From assembly GCF_001302565.1 (NCBI RefSeq), contig NZ_CP012750.1, positions 2,666,001 through 2,730,000 of the forward strand: DNA of 64,000 nucleotides, given 5' to 3'. The notes beneath the pieces are model-generated. The model was not told the origin of the DNA, made no database searches, and saw only the letters and a list, made by a program, of their open reading frames with translations. Below, piece after piece: positions 8,503-18,949 of this stretch. Both the position numbers and the translations under genes were made by a program. The stretch's first letter is position 1. The number at the start of each line of letters is the position of its first letter. This DNA is from Glutamicibacter halophytocola. Its GTDB lineage: Bacteria; Actinomycetota; Actinomycetes; Actinomycetales; Micrococcaceae.

Positions 8503-9602
8503 TAGAGCGAGCCTCCAGCCCGATTGGTTCGAATGATGAGGTAGACCAGATACGGTGCTCCGAGCACCCCGGTGATAACTCCCACCGGGAATCTGGTGCC
8601 CAGCAGGTATTGGCCAGCAAAGTCTGCAACAAGCACCAGCAGCGCGCCGATGAGGGCTGCCGGGATGAGCTTGGAGCCGCGGGCCCCGATGATGCGGCTG
8701 GCAATGGGACCCGACAAGAACGCGACAAAGGCGATGGGGCCGGTGGCGGCGGTGGCGAAGGAAATCAAGCCGACGGCCGCCATGATCACGAGGATTCGAG
8801 TGCGCTCTACCCGCGTGCCCAGCGCAGCAGCGGTGTCATCGCCCATCTGCAGGCTGTCCAGGTGCCTTGTCTGGCTCAATAGCACGGGGCCGAGCACGCA
8901 GAGCGCGATCAACGCTGGCATGGTTTCGCCCCAGCTGCTGCCGTTCAGGCTTCCAGTCAGCCAGCGGGTGGCTTCCTGCAGGTCCCACTGCCCAGCCTGG
9001 GTCAGCACCCAGCTGATCAGCGATTCCAGCATGGCTGCCACGCCGATGCCAACCAGGATCAGCCGTGTCCCTGCCGCACCGCCCTTGTAGGCGAGCAAAT
9101 AGATCAGCGTCGCGATCAGCAGTCCTGCCACGATGGCGAAGACCGAGACCACGGTCCCTGACAGCGACAGGATGACAATCGCGAAGGCTGCGGCTGCGGA
9201 GGCACCGGTGCTGATGCCAATGACGTCGGGGCTGGCCAATGGATTGCGCAAGAGGGTTTGGAAGCTGGCCCCGGCTAGTCCGAAACTCAGGCCGGCGATC
9301 AGGGCGATGGCGGTTCGCGGCAGGCGCAGCGTACCCACGGTGAAGCTGGCACCGGGCACCTTGTGCCCTTGGATCACTTGCCACACCTGGGCTGGCGAAT
9401 AGTTGGTTTGCCCCAGGCACAGGCTCAGCACGATCATGGCCAGCACCAGCAGGCTGAGCACTGCAATGATGATTCGCCGCTGCTTTGAGCGCTGGTTGCG
9501 CGCCCCGCGCAATCGCTGGATCAGGGCTGCGCGCTCCTGGCGCACGATGGTCGCTGCCTGGACACCGGGCTGGGTTGCGGTGCCGGAAATGGAAGTGTTC
9601 AC
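8502..9602 (-). CDS. ferric-siderophore ABC transporter, permease (FecCD)
   Basis: A 366-aa FecCD-family permease. A long polar N-terminus (about 45 residues, rich in Arg and Gln) precedes the first helix; then RTAIALIAGLSFGLAGASFQ, RNPLASPDVIGISTGAS and PIAFVAFLSGPIASRIIG are the family blocks. It pairs with the second FecCD permease directly upstream (4-base overlap), as expected for a heterodimeric channel. Confidence 0.93.
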   Translation of the reverse strand: MNTSISGTATQPGVQAATIVRQERAALIQRLRGARNQRSKQRRIIIAVLSLLVLAMIVLSLCLGQTNYSPAQVWQVIQGHKVPGASFTVGTLRLPRTAIALIAGLSFGLAGASFQTLLRNPLASPDVIGISTGASAAAAFAIVILSLSGTVVSVFAIVAGLLIATLIYLLAYKGGAAGTRLILVGIGVAAMLESLISWVLTQAGQWDLQEATRWLTGSLNGSSWGETMPALIALCVLGPVLLSQTRHLDSLQMGDDTAAALGTRVERTRILVIMAAVGLISFATAATGPIAFVAFLSGPIASRIIGARGSKLIPAALIGALLVLVADFAGQYLLGTRFPVGVITGVLGAPYLVYLIIRTNRAGGSL

Positions 9603-10642
9603 AGTTCTCGCACCTTAGAACGGCGCACGATGATGATGAATACCGGGGCGCCAATCAGTGCGGTCAGGATGCCGACATCCAGTTCTCCGGGCCGGGCGAC
9701 AACCCGCCCGATGATATCCGAGAGCACCAGCAGCCCGGCTCCGGCCAGGGCCGAAAAAGGCAGGAGCCAGCGCTGGTCAACGCCGACCAGCAGGCGGCAC
9801 ATGTGCGGGACAACCAGCCCGACAAAACCGATGGGACCCGCCATGGCGGTGGCAGCGCCGCATAAGATCACGGCCGCCAAGGCTGAAACGGCTCGAACGA
9901 CCATGACCTTCTCGCCGAGGCCGGCAGCCAGTTCGTCGCCCAGGGCCAGCGAATTCAGCGAATTGGCGCTGCCAATGGCAATTGCCAGCCCCACGGCCAG
10001 GAAGGGCAGCATGGGCGCAACGTTGGCGAAGGTGGCCCCTCCAACGCCTCCTATTTGCCACGAGCGGATGATGTCGGCCAGGTCTGCGCGCGGCAGCGAG
10101 ATCGCGGTGACCAATGATGCCAGCGCGGCAGATGTTGCCGCCCCTGCCAGCGCCAATTTCAGAGGCGTGGCTCCCCCGCGTCCCATGGAGCCGACCACGT
10201 AGACGAATACCGCGGCAATGGCTGCTCCCAGGATGGCGGCCCAGATATACCCGTGCGCGGTGCTGATGCCAAACCAGGTGATGCCCATAACCACTGCGAG
10301 CGAGGCCCCCATGTTGACGCCGAGGATGCTCGGATCAGCCAGGGGATTTCTGGTGACTGCTTGCATGATCGCCCCGGAGAGTCCCAGCGCTGCTCCGATG
10401 ACCAGTGCCAGCACTGTTCGCGGCACACGTTTGACGACGGCCGCTTGCGGCACGTTGCCGCTGTGTCCTAGAAATCCTGCCCAAATGTCTGATGGAGCCA
10501 CGTGCCGGGCGCCGATGGAAACTGATCCAACGGCCAGTATGAGCACTATCAGGATGGCCATAACCAGCCAGAACAGACGCCGACGGCGTGGCTGGCGAAG
10601 GGGTGCGCCAGCCACGCCGCGACGGGTAGCAACTGCATTCAT
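9599..10642 (-). CDS. ferric-siderophore ABC transporter, permease (FecCD)
   Basis: A 347-aa FecCD-family permease, with RTVLALVIGAALGLSGAIMQ, RNPLADPSILGVNMGAS and GPIGFVGLVVPHMCRLLVG as hallmark blocks. The basic N-terminus (RRGVAGAPLRQPRRRRLFW) fits positive-inside insertion. It begins 57 bases after the binding-protein gene and overlaps the second permease by 4 bases. Confidence 0.93.
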   Translation of the reverse strand: MNAVATRRGVAGAPLRQPRRRRLFWLVMAILIVLILAVGSVSIGARHVAPSDIWAGFLGHSGNVPQAAVVKRVPRTVLALVIGAALGLSGAIMQAVTRNPLADPSILGVNMGASLAVVMGITWFGISTAHGYIWAAILGAAIAAVFVYVVGSMGRGGATPLKLALAGAATSAALASLVTAISLPRADLADIIRSWQIGGVGGATFANVAPMLPFLAVGLAIAIGSANSLNSLALGDELAAGLGEKVMVVRAVSALAAVILCGAATAMAGPIGFVGLVVPHMCRLLVGVDQRWLLPFSALAGAGLLVLSDIIGRVVARPGELDVGILTALIGAPVFIIIVRRSKVREL

Positions 10643-10699
10643 AGTGAGGTAATTCCCCGACCTTCAACTTTCGGTGCGTGCGTCGAAGCCAATTGGCGG

Positions 10700-11749
10700 C
10701 TACTTGCCTGCTTTGGATGCTGCTTCATCTAGCAGGTCAAGGTAGTCATCGAGCACCCATGAAATTGCCAGCGGGGTGGGGTTTGCCGCGGTGCCCAGCG
10801 GTCCGCTTCCATCAAGGGCCACGATTGCTTCGTTCTTGACTGCCGGCATCTGCGACAGCAGCGGATCTGCTTCGAGCGTGTCAATGAGGGTGTCGTCGCC
10901 GTAGGTGACAATCACATCGACGTCTGAGAGCTCGTCAACGTTTTCGGCTGAGATTTCACCGGAGAATTTCACTTCGCCGCTGGAGGCTTCTGCCACTGCC
11001 TTGGGAGTGGTCATCCCCAGGTCGTCAAAGAATGCGGTACGGGTGTCGTGCGTGGTGTAGTAGTTGACCGTGGACAGGTCCGCTGGGTCTACGTGAGTCA
11101 CGAACATCACCGATTTTCCGGTGATATTGGGGTGCTTTTCGAGACCTTCAGCAATGTCCTGTTCAATGCCCGCGATCATTTCCTTGCCTTCGGCTTCTTG
11201 GCCCATGGCTTCGGAGCTGAGTTCAATATTCTCGCGCCAGCTGGTGGACCATGCTGCTTGAGGGTAGGCGACCACAGGAGCGATTTGGCTCAGGGTGTCG
11301 TAGTCTTCCTCGGTGAGTCCCGAGTATCCAGCCAAGATCAGGTCCGGCTTGGAATCTGCTACGGCTTCAAAGTCCACGCCATCGGTTTCGTCGAAAAGCA
11401 CCGGGGTGTCTCCACCGAGCTCGGTGAGCTTTTCCTCGACCCATGGCAGGATTCCGTCGCCGTCATCATCACCAAAGTTCGCTGCGGCCATTCCCACTGG
11501 GACGACGCCGAGCGCGAGTGGAACTTCTTGGTTGGACCAGTTCACGGTGGCAATGCGTTCGGGCTTCTTGGAGATCTCTGCCGTGCCCAGGGCATGTTTG
11601 ATGCTCTTTGGGAAGCCTTGATTTTCTCCGGATGCGGCGGTGGCCTGTTCGTCAGAACCTGTTGCGGCTGATGAACATCCTGTCAGCGCTAATGCACCTG
11701 CGGCGATGAGGGCGGCAGGTTTCCAGAAGTTGCGGCGTGATGCGAGCAT
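10700..11749 (-). CDS. iron-siderophore binding lipoprotein
   Basis: A 349-aa extracellular lipoprotein of the FepB/FhuD type that delivers ferric siderophore to the permease. A lipoprotein signal ends in ALTGC (Cys near residue 25). The mature part carries KPERIATVNWSNQEVPLALGVVPVG and the later DLILAGYSGLTEEDYDTLSQIAPVV segment typical of the fold with a single long linking helix. It is the first gene of the import operon and lies directly behind a DtxR/IdeR-like box, consistent with iron repression. Confidence 0.92.
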   Translation of the reverse strand: MLASRRNFWKPAALIAAGALALTGCSSAATGSDEQATAASGENQGFPKSIKHALGTAEISKKPERIATVNWSNQEVPLALGVVPVGMAAANFGDDDGDGILPWVEEKLTELGGDTPVLFDETDGVDFEAVADSKPDLILAGYSGLTEEDYDTLSQIAPVVAYPQAAWSTSWRENIELSSEAMGQEAEGKEMIAGIEQDIAEGLEKHPNITGKSVMFVTHVDPADLSTVNYYTTHDTRTAFFDDLGMTTPKAVAEASSGEVKFSGEISAENVDELSDVDVIVTYGDDTLIDTLEADPLLSQMPAVKNEAIVALDGSGPLGTAANPTPLAISWVLDDYLDLLDEAASKAGK

Positions 11750-11854
11750 GGGTGATTCTCCACGAGGTGTCAGCGAGTGTGCCCAACAGGGGGGGTGCTT
11801 ATTAGTCAGAGAACCATTGCCCGTAATAGGTGCAAGTCTCGTTTAGCAATCCAC

Positions 11855-11873
11855 TTAGGTGAGCCTTTCCTCT
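11855..11873. promoter_or_regulatory. candidate DtxR/IdeR iron box
   Basis: TTAGGTGAGCCTTTCCTCT matches the actinobacterial iron-box consensus TTAGGTTAGSCTAACCTAA at 14 of 19 positions, with both TTAGGT and GCCT cores. It lies 106 bases before the binding-protein gene, between it and the AraC gene. Binding is inferred only. Confidence 0.6.
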
Positions 11874-11943
11874 CTATCGTATTGATCGCATGGAATGTTC
11901 GCAATCACGCGAAATTGACAATATTCGCGCAAAACTGACACGG

Positions 11944-12717
11944 CTATTTTGAATCGCGAAAAGTTGAGAGCGTAAATCCCGTATTCCGGCGAAATGCTGC
12001 ACCCAGTGAGCTCTGGGAGCTGAAGCCAAGCAGTTGGGCAATATCCTGGAGGTCATCGCCTCGAGCCACCATTTCCATGGCTTGCTGTGCATGCAATGAG
12101 GCGACCCACCGTGAATAGCCGCTGCCCGTTTCAGCCTGAAACGCCCTGGAGATCGTTCGCCCGCTGACCCCCAACCGATCAGACCATTGCTGAAGGCCTA
12201 GCGCGGGCTGGGGCTCATCAACCATGCCACTGACTATTGGCTGCAGCAGATCCGCCTGTGGCATGTGAATGGACAGATGTCCTGGTGCGGGTTCCAAATT
12301 ATCCATCGCTGCAGCTTCTGTGATGGCACGCGATGTTGGATTCAAGCCCGGATCCGCCAGGCGCTCCAAGAGCAGCCTCAACAGAGGTGTTATGACGACC
12401 GGAACAGGTTCCAGGGCAATTGGATCAACACTGTCGATCCCGAAATGGCTCATATTGCACACGCTCCCGGCGCAAGCCCGGCCTTCATGCAAGGCCCCGG
12501 CTGGCAGCCAGACACCTAGCACTGGCGTAATGGTCCACATTCGCGGGCCGACGCTCACTGTGGAAGCGCCACGCTGATTCCATAGCAGCTCGTGTGTTGG
12601 GTGGGAATGCGACGGCCAGCAAGTGTCGACGTCAACGCGCTCTTGAAAAAACCCGATAACGAACGGAACGTCGATAGCGCCTGCGGCGTAGGCCGGAAGC
12701 TTCCGTTCTTCAATCAT
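11944..12717 (-). CDS. AraC family transcriptional regulator
   Basis: A 257-aa regulator with an N-terminal cupin sensor (HSHPTHELLWNQRGASTVSVG, with metal/ligand-binding-type His residues) and a C-terminal double helix-turn-helix (WSDRLGVSGRTISRAFQAET and DDLQDIAQLLGFSSQSSLGA). It is on the same strand, directly upstream of the siderophore importer, so it is probably its activator. AraC regulators of iron genes such as RipA in Corynebacterium are a precedent. The ligand may be the siderophore itself; this is inference. Confidence 0.88.
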   Translation of the reverse strand: MIEERKLPAYAAGAIDVPFVIGFFQERVDVDTCWPSHSHPTHELLWNQRGASTVSVGPRMWTITPVLGVWLPAGALHEGRACAGSVCNMSHFGIDSVDPIALEPVPVVITPLLRLLLERLADPGLNPTSRAITEAAAMDNLEPAPGHLSIHMPQADLLQPIVSGMVDEPQPALGLQQWSDRLGVSGRTISRAFQAETGSGYSRWVASLHAQQAMEMVARGDDLQDIAQLLGFSSQSSLGAAFRRNTGFTLSTFRDSK

Positions 12718-12947
12718 GACCGCACCTCAGTTGCCTAACGCTCCACGTCCACCCGATAGATTCACGACTTCTTCTGGCCCAATTCTTAGATGGATGACCT
12801 ACGCTAAAACTATAGAGCGTTCGTGTCTGTTGACATCGCCCCAACCTGCAGAGGTGATTTAGGATTTCCACTCCAAACCCAGAAGACAACGGCGGCGTTA
12901 TCCCGCTGCCTTCTACGGCAAACCTGAGTTCAGGCGAACTACAAGAA

Positions 12948-13679
12948 ATGACCCAGGCATTCCGGCTACAGTTCCAGCGATTCATGATGGAATACCAGTT
13001 TGCCGTCGACGAAGTTCTGACCAAAGTCTCGATTCTTCGTGAAGAGTTCCTCTACCTGCACAAGTACAATCCCATCGAGCACATTACTTCCCGGGTAAAA
13101 ACTCCGGAAAGCATCATGCGCAAGGTGAGCCAGAGGAATATCCATCCTTCCCTCTCAGCCATCAGGGAGAACATCAGCGACATCGCCGGTGTCCGCATCA
13201 CCTGCAGCTTTGTGAAGGACATCTACAAGGTGCTCAATACCTTGACCGCGCAAAATGACATTCGAGTCATCCAGATCAAGGATTACATCAAGAATCCAAA
13301 GCCAAGCGGTTACAAGAGCGTGCATGCCATCGTTGAAATCCCGGTCTTCCTCTCGGACGGACCGGTGAATGTCATTGTTGAGCTGCAGATCCGCACTATT
13401 GCCCAAGACTTCTGGGCCAGCCTGGAACACAAGATCTTTTACAAGTACGAAGGCGAAGTCCCTGCCTATCTGGCTTCAGAACTTGCCGAAGCCGCAGCCG
13501 TAGCCACCAAGCTTGATATGCAGATGCAGCGACTGCATACCGAGGTTCATGGCCACGATGCCAACGACGAAAACGCTAACGGGCAAGAAGTAGACGCGGA
13601 GGTAATACAAGGACTGCTCATGCTTGCCAAGGAAGCTTCAACGGGCAAGGAGCACCGCGACAAGGGCGCTACCCAGTAG
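12948..13679 (+). CDS. small alarmone synthetase (RelA/SpoT-domain GTP pyrophosphokinase)
   Basis: A 243-aa single-domain (p)ppGpp synthetase, lacking the HD hydrolase, TGS and ACT domains of Rel. Synthetase motifs are HITSRVKTPESIMRKV, ISDIAGVRITCSF, PSGYKSVHAIVE and VELQIRTIAQDFWASLEHKI. An acidic C-terminal tail (HGHDANDENANGQEVDAE) follows. No good ribosome binding site precedes ATG 12948. The frame is open back to 12858, where GAGGTG stands before an ATT codon at 12864, but a promoter-like TAGGAT overlaps that site, so the ATG is preferred. Confidence 0.88.
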   Translation: MTQAFRLQFQRFMMEYQFAVDEVLTKVSILREEFLYLHKYNPIEHITSRVKTPESIMRKVSQRNIHPSLSAIRENISDIAGVRITCSFVKDIYKVLNTLTAQNDIRVIQIKDYIKNPKPSGYKSVHAIVEIPVFLSDGPVNVIVELQIRTIAQDFWASLEHKIFYKYEGEVPAYLASELAEAAAVATKLDMQMQRLHTEVHGHDANDENANGQEVDAEVIQGLLMLAKEASTGKEHRDKGATQ

Positions 13680-13698
13680 CGCTAGTCCAAAAATAGAG

Positions 13699-13739
13699 CA
13701 AGGCCTCCGAGCGAAAGATTGTTGCGCTCGGAGGCCTTG
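13699..13739 (+). terminator. terminator of the alarmone synthetase gene
   Basis: A 15-bp perfect stem (CAAGGCCTCCGAGCG and its complement) with an 11-base loop, starting 20 bases after the stop codon. Confidence 0.8.
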
Positions 13740-13769
13740 TTCGCTACCGATATTTTCAGAAACGAAAAA

Positions 13770-13795
13770 GCCCCGAAATCCGGGGATTTCGGGGC
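13770..13795 (-). terminator. terminator of the tRNA-Thr/tRNA-Met transcript
   Basis: GCCCCGAAATC pairs with GATTTCGGGGC around a 4-base loop; on the minus strand it is followed by TTTTTCGTT, a proper U tract. It lies 9 bases beyond tRNA-Met. Confidence 0.85.
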
Positions 13796-13803
13796 AAAAT
13801 CTG

Positions 13804-13877
13804 TAGCGGCGCCGGGACTCGATCCCGGGACCTCACGATTATGAGTCGTGCGCTCTAACCAGCTGAGCTACGCCGCC
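13804..13877 (-). tRNA. tRNA-Met (CAT)
   Basis: A 74-base cloverleaf on the minus strand: acceptor GGCGGCG, D arm GCTC-GAGC, anticodon stem CACGA/TCGTG with loop CTCATAA (anticodon CAT), T arm CCGGG/CCCGG. The first acceptor pair is G-U. CAT also occurs in tRNA-Ile2, but the sequence resembles the actinobacterial elongator tRNA-Met. Confidence 0.88.
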
Positions 13878-13923
13878 ACAAGTGAGAAGCAATCCAGTAG
13901 AAGCCAAGAAAGCTTCTCACTCA

Positions 13924-14016
13924 GAGCCCCCTGCCGGAATCGATCCGGCGACCTCGTTCTTACCAAGAACGCGCTCTACCACTGAGCTAAGGGGGCAACG
14001 AGTAAATACTCTACAC
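13924..14016 (-). repeat. inverted duplication of tRNA-Thr with its promoter, left arm
   Basis: These 93 bases match 14499-14591 as an inverted repeat covering the whole tRNA-Thr gene, 20 bases upstream (GTGTAGAGTATTTACTCGTT) and 1 base downstream. Outside this block the sequences diverge, so a short tract was copied with its -10 region but with different -35 regions and terminators. Confidence 0.85.
13925..13996 (-). tRNA. tRNA-Thr (GGT), copy 1
   Basis: A 72-base cloverleaf: acceptor GCCCCCT/AGGGGGC, anticodon stem CGTTC/GAACG with loop TTGGTAA (anticodon GGT), T arm GCCGG/CCGGC. It is 47 bases upstream of tRNA-Met on the same strand. An identical gene lies inverted at 14519-14590, and the identity continues 20 bases upstream through a TAGAGT -10-like hexamer. 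Confidence 0.95.
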
Positions 14017-14498
14017 GGATTCCCGCACAAACAAAAATCGGCGCTCAACCCTCTAATTCGATACCGCTCAGGCGAATAACTACTAGTCAGAATTGATTAT
14101 TGGCAATTTTGGCACTTGCGCGGCACAACCAGTGGCACAAAAGTGCTTTGGTGACGATGCTCACTGAGGGGAATTTGGTGATCAGCCTGCAATTATGCGC
14201 ACCTTTGCGACACTTCTAATTTTCATGGCAAGCAAGCCCAGTACCCGTCGAACGCAGCAGGAATGTTGCAAGGGCTCCGGATACGAATAGGCGAGCCCCA
14301 AGAACTCCCCAAATGCGGCCAGAAGAACCAGATTTCATCGATGCTCCATGTGGCGCCAATAGACTTTTTCCCTGATCGGATACTGGCGCCTGGAAAACTT
14401 CTGCAGGCAGTGACCCGCCGCCCGCATTCCGGACTTGAGTAGTACGCTTGTGACCTCAGCTACAAATTCATTCAGGATTTTGCAAACGTCAGAAACCT
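14017..14498. other. 482-base spacer between inverted tRNA-Thr genes
   Basis: I see no conserved gene here. The stretch is less GC-rich than its surroundings. The only ORF with a plausible ribosome binding site is a 40-codon minus-strand frame, listed separately. Short inverted GGCGCC motifs occur near 14353 and 14386. It may be a scar of an excised or decayed insertion between the tRNA copies. Confidence 0.5.
14216..14338 (-). CDS. possible 40-aa membrane peptide
   Basis: ATG 14338 follows GGAGCATCG, a fair Shine-Dalgarno, and the frame reads MKSGSSGRIWGVLGARLF and on through a hydrophobic stretch (VSGALATFLL) to TAG at 14216. It has one potential membrane helix and no recognised family. 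It could equally be a chance frame in the spacer between the tRNA genes. Confidence 0.22.
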   Translation of the reverse strand: MKSGSSGRIWGVLGARLFVSGALATFLLRSTGTGLACHEN

Positions 14499-14591
14499 GT
14501 GTAGAGTATTTACTCGTTGCCCCCTTAGCTCAGTGGTAGAGCGCGTTCTTGGTAAGAACGAGGTCGCCGGATCGATTCCGGCAGGGGGCTC
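14499..14591 (+). repeat. inverted duplication of tRNA-Thr with its promoter, right arm
   Basis: Right arm of the 93-base inverted repeat described at 13924-14016. The upstream TTGCAA, 16 bases before TAGAGT, could act as the -35 element of this copy. Confidence 0.85.
14519..14590 (+). tRNA. tRNA-Thr (GGT), copy 2
   Basis: Identical in sequence to the minus-strand copy at 13925-13996: anticodon loop TTGGTAA (GGT) and acceptor GCCCCCT/AGGGGGC. It has its own terminator 6 bases downstream and is therefore probably a separate, single-gene transcript. Confidence 0.95.
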
Positions 14592-14596
14592 GAAAT

Positions 14597-14633
14597 AAGA
14601 GAGACAATCTGATTGCAGATTGTCTCTCTTTTC
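14597..14633 (+). terminator. terminator of tRNA-Thr copy 2
   Basis: AAGAGAGACAATCTG pairs perfectly with CAGATTGTCTCTCTT 14616-14630 around a 4-base loop, followed by a T-rich run (TTCGTTT). Confidence 0.9.
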
Positions 14634-14759
14634 GTTTACCCAGAACTTTTATTCTGGACCGAATATGGCCAGGATTTCATCCTCGCTTCGCACAAAACAT
14701 TTCGCTGGCCGATCGTCACCGTGTGGCCTATTTGCCTCCGATAGAAATTTTCGTGCTAG

Positions 14760-16613
<1,854 letters not shown>

Positions 16614-16650
16614 AGCTGGTGCTGCGGCCCCTGTTGTTCTGGAAACGATG

Positions 16651-16690
16651 ATGCCCCTGGATCAAGCCTTTCGGCTTGATCCAGGGGCAT
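16651..16690. terminator. terminator between thiC and the DEAD-box helicase gene
   Basis: An 18-bp perfect stem (ATGCCCCTGGATCAAGCC with its complement) and a TTTC loop between convergent genes. Neither side has a long T tract. Confidence 0.8.
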
Positions 16691-16728
16691 TATGCTGTGC
16701 TAGCTAATAAGCTGCAGCGAGTGCTGGC

Positions 16729-18654
16729 TTAGTAGTCGCGACGTCCACCGCTGCGACCCGAATCGCTGAAGCGATCCTTGCCGCCACGGCCACCGAAGCG
16801 CTTTTCGCCGCCACCACGACGGTCATTGAAGCCGCCGCCGCGTCCACCGCGGAATCCACCACGGTCGCCACCGCCGCGTCCACCACGGAATCCACCGCGG
16901 TCGCCTTCGTCATCGCCACGTGGCTTGCGGCCGGAATCCAGCTCCATGCTGATCAGCTCGCCGCCAATGCGGGTCTTGGACAGTGCACGCCACTGGTCCT
17001 TGCTCAGCTCTGCTGGCAGCTCAACCAAAGTGTGGTCCGAACGGATCTCAATGCCACCGATTTCGGAGGAGTTGAAGCCGCCTTCGTTAGCCAAAGCGCC
17101 AACGATCGAGCCTGGCTGCACGCGGTTGCGGCGGCCGATGGCCAAACGGTACATGGCGTTGCCTTCGGCAGCGGTCTTGCGGGCACGTGGGCCGCGGTCT
17201 CCGCGATCGCCACGGTCGCCTCGCTCTGGGCGATCGCGATCCATGCGGGCCTTCTTCGAAGCAGGAATCACTGGTTCGGTCATCAACAGCGGGCGTCCAC
17301 CCTGGGCCATCAAGGCCAAAGCGGCAGCGATTTCCAGCTGATCGAGATCTTCGTGATCAGCAGCGAACTTCTCGACGATTTCGCGGAAGGTGGTCAGATC
17401 CTGGCCGCTGATGGTCTTGTCAATGCGATCGGTGAACTTCTGGATGCGGCGGTCGTTGACCGAGTCCAGGGAAGGCAGCTGCATCTGGGTCACCGGCTGG
17501 CGGGTAGCCTTTTCGATGGCACGCAGCAAGTACTTCTCGCGCGGGGTCATGAACAGGATCGCGTCGCCTGAGCGGCCGGCACGGCCGGTACGGCCAATGC
17601 GGTGCACGTAGGACTCGGTGTCATGCGGGATGTCGAAGTTGATGACGTGGGAGATGCGCTCCACGTCCAAACCACGAGCTGCAACGTCGGTAGCAACCAG
17701 GATGTCGATCTTGCCCGAGCGCAGGTTCTCAACGGTGCGCTCACGCTGCTGCTGAGGGATGTCGCCGTTGATGGCTGCAGCGGTGAAGCCGCGGGCCTTC
17801 AGCTTGTCAGCCAAGTCCTCGGTAGCCATCTTGGTGCGAACGAAGGTGATGACACCGTCGAATTCCTCGGATTCGAGGATGCGGGTCATGGCGTCCAGCT
17901 TGTGGGCACCCATGACCTGCAGGTAACGCTGGGTGATGTTGGTGCCGGTGGACTGCTTGGACTTCACGGCAACTTCCTGCGGGTTGCGCAGGTATTCCGA
18001 AGCGATGCGGCGGATGGTGCGTGGCATGGTTGCCGAGAACAGGGCAACCTGCTTGTCCTCAGGGGTGGCTTCCAAGATCTTGTCGACCTCTTCGGCGAAG
18101 CCCATGCGCAGCATTTCGTCGGCCTCATCCAGTACGACATACTGCAGGTTCGACAGGTCCAGGGAACCCTTGTTGATGTGGTCGATAACGCGACCCGGGG
18201 TACCGACGACTACCTGTGCTCCACGGCGCAGGCCGTTGAGCTGCGGGCCGTATGGCGAGCCACCGTACACTGGCAGAACGGTGAAGTTCGGCAGGTACTT
18301 GGCGTAGGAAGTGAAGGCTTCGGCGACCTGGAGGGCCAGCTCGCGGGTTGGAGCCAGAACCAGGATCTGCGGGGTCTTGGCTGGACCATTGGTGTCAGCC
18401 AGTTCTGCCATGCGGGACAGGGCAGGAAGTGCGAAAGCAGCGGTCTTACCGGTACCGGTCTGAGCCAGGCCGACTACGTCGCGGCCTTCGAGAAGCAGTG
18501 GAATGGTTGCTGCCTGAATTGGCGATGGCTTTTCGTAGCCAAGGTCGGCAAGCGAGGCAAGCACGCGGGCATCCAGACCAAGTTCGGAGAAGAGCACGGT
18601 TGGCTCTTCTGGGGTCTGGTTGTCGTCAGTGTTTACGGGCATGTCAGAAGACAC
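16729..18654 (-). CDS. DEAD-box ATP-dependent RNA helicase (DeaD/CsdA type)
   Basis: A 641-aa RNA helicase probably active in ribosome assembly and cold-stress RNA remodelling. Motifs are the Q motif YEKPSPIQAA, I AQTGTGKT, Ia PTRELALQ, II VLDEADEML, III SATMP and VI HRIGRTGRAGR. A DbpA/CsdA-type RNA-binding domain follows (MYRLAIGRRNRVQPGSIVGA, near residue 500), then a low-complexity Arg-Gly tail with repeated GGFRGGRGGG units from about 580 to the end, suited to RNA binding. About 295 noncoding bases lie before its start, room for a long cold-shock-like leader. Confidence 0.96.
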   Translation of the reverse strand: MSSDMPVNTDDNQTPEEPTVLFSELGLDARVLASLADLGYEKPSPIQAATIPLLLEGRDVVGLAQTGTGKTAAFALPALSRMAELADTNGPAKTPQILVLAPTRELALQVAEAFTSYAKYLPNFTVLPVYGGSPYGPQLNGLRRGAQVVVGTPGRVIDHINKGSLDLSNLQYVVLDEADEMLRMGFAEEVDKILEATPEDKQVALFSATMPRTIRRIASEYLRNPQEVAVKSKQSTGTNITQRYLQVMGAHKLDAMTRILESEEFDGVITFVRTKMATEDLADKLKARGFTAAAINGDIPQQQRERTVENLRSGKIDILVATDVAARGLDVERISHVINFDIPHDTESYVHRIGRTGRAGRSGDAILFMTPREKYLLRAIEKATRQPVTQMQLPSLDSVNDRRIQKFTDRIDKTISGQDLTTFREIVEKFAADHEDLDQLEIAAALALMAQGGRPLLMTEPVIPASKKARMDRDRPERGDRGDRGDRGPRARKTAAEGNAMYRLAIGRRNRVQPGSIVGALANEGGFNSSEIGGIEIRSDHTLVELPAELSKDQWRALSKTRIGGELISMELDSGRKPRGDDEGDRGGFRGGRGGGDRGGFRGGRGGGFNDRRGGGEKRFGGRGGKDRFSDSGRSGGRRDY

Positions 18655-18949
18655 GAAGAATTACCTCATTCGTTGGGGATGGGCCTTGGCCGTCCCCAAA
18701 GAAACGACGTATAGGCTGCACAGTCAGATACAAGTCACGCTCACCAAGCGCTCCCCTATGACATAAAGACCCGCACACACTTTGCGGAAAATACAACACG
18801 AGAAGGCTCCGGCCTCAAAAATTGGGCTGGATGCGAGAGGGATACCCTGATGTTCGCGAACACTTAACACTAACGTGTAACCCCTGTAATTGTCAGTGCT
18901 CAGCCCGTGTGAGATCGGGCACCGCGACAAAGCACGTAGTGTTATAGGT

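Noticed and set aside
12718..12760. Second iron box upstream of the AraC gene
   Set aside because: GTTAGGCAACTGAGG matches only the TTAGG half of the consensus.
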